From assembly GCA_934699135.1 (NCBI GenBank), contig CAKUVM010000050.1:1-10350 (forward strand): a stretch of DNA of 10,350 nucleotides, given 5' to 3'. The translations under genes and the position numbers were made by a program. How positions within the stretch are numbered: position 1 is the first letter of the stretch; each line of letters starts with the position of its first letter. The stretch comes from an uncultured Bacteroidales bacterium. Lineage in GTDB: Bacteria > Bacteroidota > Bacteroidia > Bacteroidales > Marinilabiliaceae. This document shows positions 1 through 6,251 of this stretch, in pieces. The notes under the pieces are model-generated. The model was not told the DNA's origin and made no database searches. It saw only the letters and a program-made list of their open reading frames with translations.

Positions 1-1502
1 TACCAGGGGTATACCCCAGCCTCGGCGCCCTTCATTATGCCGTCTATGGCATATTGATTTTTTGCCGTTCCGTCGGCGCGTTTAATCTCACTGCCAGTCT
101 CCCAATAGAACGGGGCGCAGCCATTGTTCTTGGCCACACGCGTCACGACTTCGTTGAAGTATGCGCGGCTCTTCTTATGAAGCTCCTCGTCAAACTCCTC
201 CGTCTTGTCGTCTCTCGTGGCGGCTGTCTGAACCCTGCTGGAGAACTCACCCACAATGACGGGGATGCCATTGTCGACAAACCTCTTCTTCATCTTGGCG
301 AACTGGGACTCAACCCACGACTCCTCACCCCAATCGGCATTGTGCGCAGAGCCGTCTTTATGATTCTCCTTACCCCAATACCAGAATACTTTTCCCCAGC
401 CGGCATCCTTTTCCATAAGGGCCCACTGGTAGGGTTCGTAATAGTGAACCTCCGCGATGAGGCGATCGACGGCCTCGTCGGTCGGAAGATTTGTCATGAA
501 GTCGCTAGTGTTGCTGATGTCAGTGCCCAGGCCTTGGAACACCAGGCAACGCTTAGCGTTGTTTCCGCCCGTGGCGCGCACGGCGTCAATAAACGTCTGC
601 TCGTACTTAACAAGACGCGACACGGCGGACGGAGTCTTCTCCCAAGACTTGCCACCCGAGCTGGTCTCGTTCATACCTGGCTCATTGCAACCGGCAAAAA
701 TCAGGTGCGCGTCAAAATCATTGAAAGCTTTGGCAATCTGGGTCCATATAGCCTTCTGCTCTGCAACGATGGCGGACTCTTTGCTGGCGTCGAAAATATT
801 GTCCTCAAGCCAACCTGTGTCCCAGTGGCTGTTGAGAACCACATACATGTCATTGTCAACACAATAGCCCACAACTTCCTTCACGCGGTCCATCCACTCC
901 TTGTCAATTGTGTAGGTCTTGGCGTTGGAGAAGTGCGAATGCCAAGCGCAAGGGATGCGCACGGCGTTGAAACCAAGATCTTTAAGACCGGCAATATAGG
1001 TGGCGTTCACCTGCGGGTTTCCCCAGCTTGTCTCGCCCCCTGTGGCCTCCATGGTATTGCCTATGTTGACGCCGGCTTTAATCCTGCCGATTACATCCTT
1101 GGCCGTGAGCGACATATCGGCCTTGCCGCTCTGACGTATGGTGATTTTTACCGTGGTGCCATCGGCGGCCGTGAACGAGACCTCCGCCTCACGGTTCTCT
1201 ATGGAGGCGTTCTCCGCGCACTCGACAAAGAACTTCAACACGCCTTTTGCATACGAGGTCGCGGGGGTCACCGTTACCCAATCGGCAGAGGTCTCTGGAG
1301 TGAGGTCCACATTGCTGCTGATGGTTATGGATTTCTGCCCCCCTTGGTCAGTCCACTGGAGACTCTGATATTCGTCTGGCAGGGTGACGACAGCGGCGGG
1401 CACGTCGTTCTTATTGCCTCCTTTGTCATCAGAACACTGAGCGAAGGCCAGTGGCGCGAGAGCCAGCATGGCCATACAGAAAAATTTACTGAGCTGTGAC
1501 AT
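1..1502 (-). CDS. BACON-GH5 endo-glycanase, probable lipoprotein; stop codon cut by window edge
   Basis: Reading from ATG at 1502 gives 500 codons and then a partial codon 'TA' at bases 2-1, which could be the stop or a Tyr, so the protein is essentially complete. Residues 1-23 are a signal peptide (Lys6, hydrophobic core, Cys23 followed by SDD). Residues 37-126 form one BACON domain (NVDLT near 64-68, Trp at 75). Residues 130-495 are a GH5 TIM barrel starting with GVNIGNTMEA. Expected catalytic residues are acid/base Glu274 (CNEP) and nucleophile Glu419 (IVGEF), with substrate-site His226 (NSHWD) and His353 (EVHYYEP). GH5 enzymes are retaining and cut internal beta-1,4 bonds of glucans, xyloglucan or mannans; the subfamily is not resolved here. 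The start overlaps the upstream GH5 gene by 17 bp; later ATGs at 1475 and 1469 would lose the positively charged n-region. The lipobox is odd (FAQC, Gln at -1), and AFA|Q would also suit signal peptidase I. Confidence 0.9.
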   Translation of the reverse strand, partial: MSQLSKFFCMAMLALAPLAFAQCSDDKGGNKNDVPAAVVTLPDEYQSLQWTDQGGQKSITISSNVDLTPETSADWVTVTPATSYAKGVLKFFVECAENASIENREAEVSFTAADGTTVKITIRQSGKADMSLTAKDVIGRIKAGVNIGNTMEATGGETSWGNPQVNATYIAGLKDLGFNAVRIPCAWHSHFSNAKTYTIDKEWMDRVKEVVGYCVDNDMYVVLNSHWDTGWLEDNIFDASKESAIVAEQKAIWTQIAKAFNDFDAHLIFAGCNEPGMNETSSGGKSWEKTPSAVSRLVKYEQTFIDAVRATGGNNAKRCLVFQGLGTDISNTSDFMTNLPTDEAVDRLIAEVHYYEPYQWALMEKDAGWGKVFWYWGKENHKDGSAHNADWGEESWVESQFAKMKKRFVDNGIPVIVGEFSSRVQTAATRDDKTEEFDEELHKKSRAYFNEVVTRVAKNNGCAPFYWETGSEIKRADGTAKNQYAIDGIMKGAEAGVYPW

Positions 1503-3300
1503 AATCTTCTATATTTTTGTTGTAGACACTTTCGAGGGTATAGGCCGCGTCATTATTCTCCATGGCGTTGACCATGACGGAGGCGATCTCGGCCCCGTTG
1601 TTCAGAGGCTTACCAGTGCCGTGATCGAAGAGGCCGGAACTCTCGCGACCCGTGTTGGCGGAGCCGTTATCCCAAAATATGGGAGCCATGCCATAGGTCT
1701 TTGCGGCCTTGCAGACATACTCCAGGTAATATTTGCGGAACGCCTCGGCGCGATCGTTATCACGGTGGACGTTGCCTATCTCGCCGATGTAGACGGGTAT
1801 TCCAGCGGCCACATATTTCTGCTGGAGGCTGGAGAACACGCTGCGGACATTGTCCTCATCTCCATAGTCCAGTTTCTTATCTTTTGCGGCGTTGTGACCC
1901 CACTCATCGCACTTGGCCTCAAGCGTATAGTCCGAAGGGTCGTAGAAGTGGACGGCGACCAAGAGCCGACCGGCCGCGTCGGTTGGGAGAACCAGGTTCT
2001 CAATGGTGAGCTGCGGGTTGGTGCAATAGCCCGGCACGCCAATCCAGCGCGAAGAGTTGTTGCCGCCCGTGGCGCGGATGGCGTCGACACACACCTGCAG
2101 CCACTCATTTAGCGTCTTGTACTGCTTGCCGCCATCGTTGCGGTTGTCTCCCCAGCCCCACTTGCCGTCATGAACCTCATTCACGGCCTCGAAGATGAGG
2201 AAGTTGCCCTTATCCTTGAACTTGTTGGCAATTTGCGTCCACATGGCCTTCAGCTGCGCCTTGACGGCATCGTTCTTGATGTTGTTGACGGCCGCGTTCT
2301 TGACATCTAGCCAAAATTTACTCTCCGCGCCGTCATGGTGAATGTTGATGATGGCGTTGAGGCCGGCTTTCTCGGCGTAGCCTACAACCTCGGCCACGCG
2401 GTTCATCCAGGCCTCCTCAATCTTATAATTTGGAGCGTCGCCAATGTGGCCGAGCCACGTGACAGGGATTCGGACCGTGCGGAAGCCGGCGGCGCGGATG
2501 GCATCCATCGTGGCTTGCGTGCAGGCCTTATTGCCCCACAGTGTCTCGCCCGAAACCCCATTATTTTGAGAGTCGAGACTATTGCCGAGATTCCAACCCA
2601 TGCCCATGAAGATTGGCACAAGAGCGGGATCGTCCGGCATGCCTGAAATTTCAGCCCCGGAACCTGCCGCCTGCTTGACGGTGAGGGTGACGGACGAGCT
2701 GCCATTGACCACCGTCAGCGCGCCCTCGCGGGCGTTAGCGTAGTTGCGCGCCACCTTGACGACAGCAGAATACGTGCCATCGCCATTGTCTTTCACATCG
2801 CCGACAATGGAGAGCCACGAAGCCCCCGGCTTGAACGTCGGCACGTCATTCGCCTTGACCGTGACGGTCAGCTGCGAGCCATCGCCGGCCGAAGGCAAGA
2901 CATCGTCACCCACAACCGAGACCACCTTGCCGGCCGACTGCTTGACAGCCAAGACATCGGAGAAGCCTGCGGCCTCAACGGCAATTTGACAAGCGCGCTC
3001 CTCGCCAGAGGCGCAAGGCTGGCACACGACCTGATACCTGCGAATGGACTGTGACGTGGAAGAGAGCGGCTCAACGTCTATCCAATTAGCGGATGGCGTG
3101 AGCGTCAAGTCCACATTCGTCTGGATGGCGATGGTCTGATCACCGCCGGCGACATCGAACGTGAGGTTCTTTATATTGCCTGGTATTTTCACCTCGGCAG
3201 AGACACCACCATTGTCGCTATCGGAGCAAGAGGCGAGGGTTGCCGGGATGAGGAAAGCCAAGACAGCCAGCCTTCTAGCCATTTTTATGAATCTACTCAT
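1486..3300 (-). CDS. Surface lipoprotein endo-glycanase with two BACON domains and a GH5 catalytic domain
   Basis: From ATG at 3300 the protein has 604 residues. Residues 1-25 are a lipoprotein signal (Arg/Lys n-region, lipobox LASC, Cys25, then SDSDN). BACON domains lie at about 34-124 and 126-211; each ends in the usual VKQ(S/A)AG strand. GH5 covers about 225-580 and opens with GMGWNLGNSLDS, a hallmark of GH5 family 4-type cellulase/xyloglucanase sequences. Visible site residues are the His pair 321-322 (NIHHDG), acid/base Glu375 (FEAVNEVH, with Val where most GH5 have Pro), His451 (VHFYDP) and nucleophile Glu507 (YIGEIGN). Expected role: endo-cleavage of a beta-1,4-glucan, xyloglucan or related chain at the cell surface, with the BACON pair acting as spacer or glycan contact. 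The same frame is open back to 3432, but that extension runs through a terminator and the promoter, so 3300 (or 3282, which keeps the lipobox) is preferred. It probably shares its own promoter with the next GH5. Confidence 0.92.
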   Translation of the reverse strand: MSRFIKMARRLAVLAFLIPATLASCSDSDNGGVSAEVKIPGNIKNLTFDVAGGDQTIAIQTNVDLTLTPSANWIDVEPLSSTSQSIRRYQVVCQPCASGEERACQIAVEAAGFSDVLAVKQSAGKVVSVVGDDVLPSAGDGSQLTVTVKANDVPTFKPGASWLSIVGDVKDNGDGTYSAVVKVARNYANAREGALTVVNGSSSVTLTVKQAAGSGAEISGMPDDPALVPIFMGMGWNLGNSLDSQNNGVSGETLWGNKACTQATMDAIRAAGFRTVRIPVTWLGHIGDAPNYKIEEAWMNRVAEVVGYAEKAGLNAIINIHHDGAESKFWLDVKNAAVNNIKNDAVKAQLKAMWTQIANKFKDKGNFLIFEAVNEVHDGKWGWGDNRNDGGKQYKTLNEWLQVCVDAIRATGGNNSSRWIGVPGYCTNPQLTIENLVLPTDAAGRLLVAVHFYDPSDYTLEAKCDEWGHNAAKDKKLDYGDEDNVRSVFSSLQQKYVAAGIPVYIGEIGNVHRDNDRAEAFRKYYLEYVCKAAKTYGMAPIFWDNGSANTGRESSGLFDHGTGKPLNNGAEIASVMVNAMENNDAAYTLESVYNKNIEDYVTAQ

Positions 3301-3324
3301 ATTTCTAGTTATAAAGTACTGTTG

Positions 3325-3363
3325 CAAAAATACAAATATGGCACATATAAACGACTTTCTCAA
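3325..3363 (-). promoter_or_regulatory. Candidate Bacteroidales promoter for the two GH5 genes
   Basis: Minus-strand TATTTTTG (3332-3325) matches the Bacteroides -7 consensus TAnnTTTG exactly, but no clear -33 TTTG lies at the usual distance. An adjacent alternative, CATATTTG (3340-3333), has one mismatch and a TTG at 3363-3361 with a 20-nt spacer, close to the expected -33/-7 geometry. Either would start transcription a few tens of bases upstream of the ATG at 3300, giving a short AT-rich leader of the kind that replaces a Shine-Dalgarno in this phylum. Position right after a terminator supports it. Sequence match only; no start site is known. Confidence 0.45.
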
Positions 3364-3413
3364 TGTTATGGCATAGGGCATAAGATGTTTTGCGTAGTGG
3401 ACATCGATGCCTT

Positions 3414-3451
3414 CAAAGAAGAAAGCCCCCACTCCTGGCGGAGCGGGGGCT
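3414..3451 (-). terminator. Rho-independent terminator of the SusC/SusD/lipoprotein unit
   Basis: On the minus strand AGCCCCC (3451-3445) pairs with GGGGGCT (3430-3424). After one mismatch (3444/3431), CTCC (3443-3440) pairs with GGAG (3435-3432) around a 4-nt loop. The stem is followed by a T-rich run with two C interruptions and a G (TTCTTCTTTG, 3423-3414). It lies about 29 nt after the stop codon at 3481, the expected place for an operon end. Read in the opposite direction the tail is not T-rich, so the minus strand is the functional direction. Confidence 0.82.
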
Positions 3452-3480
3452 GAACCTATCGGTCATTCACCAGACGCCTA

Positions 3481-6168
3481 CTAATCAAAAGAGGGAGTGG
3501 CGAAGAGAGAGTGGAACGTGGCGGTAAGCTCCATCTTGTCGGTGAAGCCGAGTTCTTTGATGACGTCGCCATCGGCCTCGCCAAAGGCGCAATTGCCCTT
3601 GGTGGCTCCGTAGCAGTTCCAAAGCTCTAGACGATATTTAGGAGACTCGTTGGAGTCGAGCACCTTGGTGGCATCGAACGTGATGTCCTTGCCATCGATG
3701 ACAAGTTTGTCGAGCGTGGCGTGCAGTCCGGGGAAGTAGCCATAGATATCGGCAACCTCAAGGAACGTCATGATGGAGCCGGCACTGTAGTCTGTGGAGG
3801 CATCGGAGTAGGAGAAAGAGAGCTCGGTAGGTTCAAAGGCAAATTTGTGAGTCTCCTCGTCATATTTCACCTCGATCTGCTGACCATCATTGTAGCCCCA
3901 AGTGCCACCCCAAGACGGATTTACGGTGATGAGGTTGACATCGTACTTGCGAGCCACATTGGCATCTGCAAAGACGGTGTAAGAAATCTCGACATTCTCT
4001 GAGAAGGAGACTGCCATTTCATCCTCCACAGCGTCTGCACTGTTGGAGAATGGGCTGTTGCCCGCCTTAGCAGTCAAGCCCCATGTGTTGAAGAACTCAA
4101 CACGGTAGTTGTCGCCAGCATCATGACCCTCGATATTGCCATAGCAGAACTTGGAGGCATCGTACTTAACGTCTTTGCCATCGGTCTTGATGCCATCGAT
4201 GCGTACGAAGCTGTTTGGCAACTTGGCGCAGAGGCCGCCGAAGTCGATGACGAATACCTTGGCACCGTTCATAGAGCCCTTGAAAGTCACAGTCTCTGAG
4301 ATACTGCCCTTCTCAGTAAGGTCTTTGGGAGAGATCTGGGAGACAATGTCACCCCAGCTGCCACCCCAATCCTTGCCAACGGTAATAAGCTTAACCTTAA
4401 CAGCCTCCTCAGCTTCCTTGACCTCATTGGTGATGTAGTTGTAAACGAGGCTCGCAGCCCCCTCGCCAGAGAGACCGGGATCGCGCAAGATTGCAATCTG
4501 CATTGTCTCATCGGTCAGCGAGAAGATTTTGAGCTTGGTCTTGGCATCGAGAGTGATCTTGTTGAACGTACCGAAACCGAGGACGTCGATTGAGAGGGTG
4601 ATGGTCTTGTTAACCTCGTCCACCTCATAGGTGCCCGTCTCATCGGTGTAGGTCATCTCCTTGAAGTTATTGCTCTCATCGAACACAGGAGTGCCACGAT
4701 GGATGCTGACAGAGCCATCCTCCTTCAGCTCCATATAACCATAGTCGGCTTTCGGGCCGAGCCATTCGTTCCCGCTATATTTCGGAATCCAGTTCCAAGA
4801 ATCAATGGAGCCGAGGTAAGCGCCCTCATTGTTGGTCACGGTGGCCCAGCTGTCATCTGTTCCGTAGTAGTAGAGGGGTCCGTCAAAGCGGAAGCTCTCG
4901 CCATCGGCGTTGAGGTCAATCACCCATTTCTTGTTGAGGAGGGCCTTGTTGAATGGAACGTTCTTTGCCACAGTGACAGGACGAACGGAGAGGGCCTGGT
5001 AGCGCGGCGTGGTGGTCTTGTCATTCTGGCCATTGGAGAACGAGTAGCTGATGGCGAAGTCTGGGGCCGACTTGTTGACAGAGCCAGTGAGGTAGAGACC
5101 CTTCTCGCCCTCACCAGAAACCGTGTTGCCAGTGCGGCTACCTGCTGCCGGCATAAAGATGGAGTTGCCATTGGGGCCGGTGAACTTGTAGCCGGCTGCG
5201 CCGTCCTCCTCTGCCCACTCGACCTTACACTTCGTGAAGAGCTCCTCAAACTCGTCTGCCGTAGGCATAGTGGCCTTGGAAAGAGACTTGAAGGCGATGT
5301 CGCTGTCGGTCTTGTAGATGTCGGCCGCAGGCGTGTAGTCAGAGCAAGAGGTGGAGTTATTGAGACCCGTGAGGTCGCCAAAGGCGAAGAGGCCGCCGAG
5401 TTCAGACGCCTTGGTGGCGCCGATGTTGAACTTGCACCACTTGGTGGAGAGGCCGAGGTCCACAAAGTCGCGGTCAGGATCGATGGAGAACTCTTTAGTC
5501 TCGAACTCCTTAACGTCGCCATAGACAACGCCCGAGCCGAGGTCGAGGTAGGCCGCATAATAATATGTGGCGGATGGCAGGAGACCCTTCTTCTCGATGG
5601 AGAACGCGCCAACTTCGCCAGCCGCGACTTTAAGGCCTGCGCGGACCTTCTCCACATCGGAGCTTGCGGCGAAGACAATGCCACAAGTGGCACCTGTCGG
5701 ATAGTCGACAGCCGAGCCGCCGACAACGACGGAGTTGATGCCAATCTCCTTGGCATCTGCCGTGGAGACCTTGGCATTGGTGGTGACGAGGCTCTTGACC
5801 TCACCTTTGTAGGTGACGGTTTTCTGGAGCGTCACGTAGGCCTGATAGTAGAGCGTGGTGTTGTTCGTCAGGCCCGTGAGAGAGGCCGAGATGGTGTTGC
5901 CGTCAAGCGAGCCGGCAGCGGTCTCCGTCAGAGCCTCCGCTGAAGTGCCATAGAAGAAACCAACAGTATAGGCCGAGGCTGCCTGCGTCTGAAGGCCATC
6001 CACGGAGCCTTTGAGAACCGCCGACGTGGCCGTCACGTCGCTAGAGCCCGTCACGACGGACTGGACAAGAGTGCCAGTTGCTGGCGAATAGTCATCCTCG
6101 TCATCGCAAGACACGGCGCAGAAGCCGAGGGCGAGAGACAAGATGCCCGCTAATATTTTCGTTTTCAT
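3481..6168 (-). CDS. Large multidomain surface lipoprotein, candidate glycan-binding protein (FN3-like x2, FISUMP-like, two C-terminal repeats)
   Basis: 895 residues starting MKTKIL. The lipobox ends AVSC with Cys21, followed by DDEDD, an acidic surface-export signal. Residues 32-130 and 133-225 look like two FN3/immunoglobulin-type beta domains (each ends with a TxYYxAY strand). Residues 233-398 resemble the FISUMP-type domain found in Bacteroidota (opening FVDLGLSTKWCKFNIGA, GDLTG, closing SVRPV). Residues 405-580 form an aromatic-rich lipocalin-like module (KKWVID, GPLYYYG, WNWIP, YMELKEDG) that also occurs in the neighbouring lipoprotein. Residues 591-735 and 743-890 are two copies of a beta-rich module with motifs DWGGSWG/SWGGTWG and YRVEFFNTWG/YRLELWNCYG. 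There is no catalytic signature, so a role in binding the target polysaccharide at the surface is inferred from position after SusC/SusD and from the exposed aromatics. It is the last gene before the terminator. The exact ligand cannot be read. Confidence 0.88.
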   Translation of the reverse strand: MKTKILAGILSLALGFCAVSCDDEDDYSPATGTLVQSVVTGSSDVTATSAVLKGSVDGLQTQAASAYTVGFFYGTSAEALTETAAGSLDGNTISASLTGLTNNTTLYYQAYVTLQKTVTYKGEVKSLVTTNAKVSTADAKEIGINSVVVGGSAVDYPTGATCGIVFAASSDVEKVRAGLKVAAGEVGAFSIEKKGLLPSATYYYAAYLDLGSGVVYGDVKEFETKEFSIDPDRDFVDLGLSTKWCKFNIGATKASELGGLFAFGDLTGLNNSTSCSDYTPAADIYKTDSDIAFKSLSKATMPTADEFEELFTKCKVEWAEEDGAAGYKFTGPNGNSIFMPAAGSRTGNTVSGEGEKGLYLTGSVNKSAPDFAISYSFSNGQNDKTTTPRYQALSVRPVTVAKNVPFNKALLNKKWVIDLNADGESFRFDGPLYYYGTDDSWATVTNNEGAYLGSIDSWNWIPKYSGNEWLGPKADYGYMELKEDGSVSIHRGTPVFDESNNFKEMTYTDETGTYEVDEVNKTITLSIDVLGFGTFNKITLDAKTKLKIFSLTDETMQIAILRDPGLSGEGAASLVYNYITNEVKEAEEAVKVKLITVGKDWGGSWGDIVSQISPKDLTEKGSISETVTFKGSMNGAKVFVIDFGGLCAKLPNSFVRIDGIKTDGKDVKYDASKFCYGNIEGHDAGDNYRVEFFNTWGLTAKAGNSPFSNSADAVEDEMAVSFSENVEISYTVFADANVARKYDVNLITVNPSWGGTWGYNDGQQIEVKYDEETHKFAFEPTELSFSYSDASTDYSAGSIMTFLEVADIYGYFPGLHATLDKLVIDGKDITFDATKVLDSNESPKYRLELWNCYGATKGNCAFGEADGDVIKELGFTDKMELTATFHSLFATPSFD
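3499..3942 (-). repeat. C-terminal module, copy 2 (protein residues 743-890)
   Basis: This is the second tandem module. It opens with VNLITVNPSWGGTWG, then LDKLVIDGKDITFDATK, then YRLELWNCYG, and ends with a strand MELTATF. Aromatic residues cluster at the same positions as in copy 1, as expected for a carbohydrate-binding beta-sandwich, although no structure or family was identified. Confidence 0.75.
3964..4398 (-). repeat. C-terminal module, copy 1 (protein residues 591-735)
   Basis: This is the first of two tandem modules of about 145 residues in the 895-residue lipoprotein. It opens with LITVGKDWGGSWG, passes FVRIDGIKTDGKDVKYDA, and closes with YRVEFFNTWG and a strand EISYTVF. The protein-level match to copy 2 is evident by eye: LITV-x(2,3)-W-G-G-[ST]-W-G, then I-D-G-K-D-[IV], then Y-R-[VL]-E-[FL]-[FW]-N. 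The repeat has diverged and is not a recent DNA duplication. Confidence 0.75.
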
Positions 6169-6203
6169 ATTACAATTCGTCTTGAAACATCCTCTTCCTC
6201 AGC

Positions 6204-6230
6204 GGCGGAGCGGGGATCCACCCCGCCGCC
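6204..6230 (-). other. GC-rich hairpin between the two large lipoprotein genes
   Basis: The 83-bp gap 6169-6251 contains an inverted repeat. GGCGG (6204-6208) pairs with CCGCC (6226-6230), and CGGGG (6211-6215) pairs with CCCCG (6221-6225), with a 2-nt bulge AG and a 5-nt loop. Neither strand has a T-run directly after it, so it does not look like an efficient Rho-independent terminator. It could be a partial terminator, an RNase-processing site or a 3'-end stabiliser that sets different mRNA levels for the genes on either side. This role is inference; the hairpin itself is seen. Confidence 0.6.
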
Positions 6231-6251
6231 TTGGAAAAAGGACTTTGTGTC

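Larger units (their letters stand above)
3301..3480. other. Intergenic region separating two transcription units
   Basis: This 180-bp stretch is the largest non-coding gap in the window. On the minus strand it holds, in order, 29 nt after the upstream stop codon, a GC-rich hairpin with a T-rich tail (3414-3451), then an AT-rich stretch with promoter-like elements (about 3325-3363), then an A/T-rich leader before the ATG at 3300. The open frame running through it as an N-terminal extension of the GH5 gene lacks any lipoprotein logic and is not believed. No small gene or riboswitch was recognised. Confidence 0.7.

Noticed and set aside
54..1499. 481-codon plus-strand open frame
   Set aside because: It lies fully antisense to a well-recognised BACON-GH5 gene; its translation shows no domain, no signal logic and an unnatural composition. 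Long antisense frames arise here because codons whose complements are stops (TTA, CTA, TCA) are rare.
3301..3432. 44-residue N-terminal extension of the upstream GH5 (ATG at 3432)
   Set aside because: It overlaps the terminator stem and the promoter-like region and would bury the lipoprotein signal peptide; the ATG at 3300 gives a proper signal with lipobox LASC.
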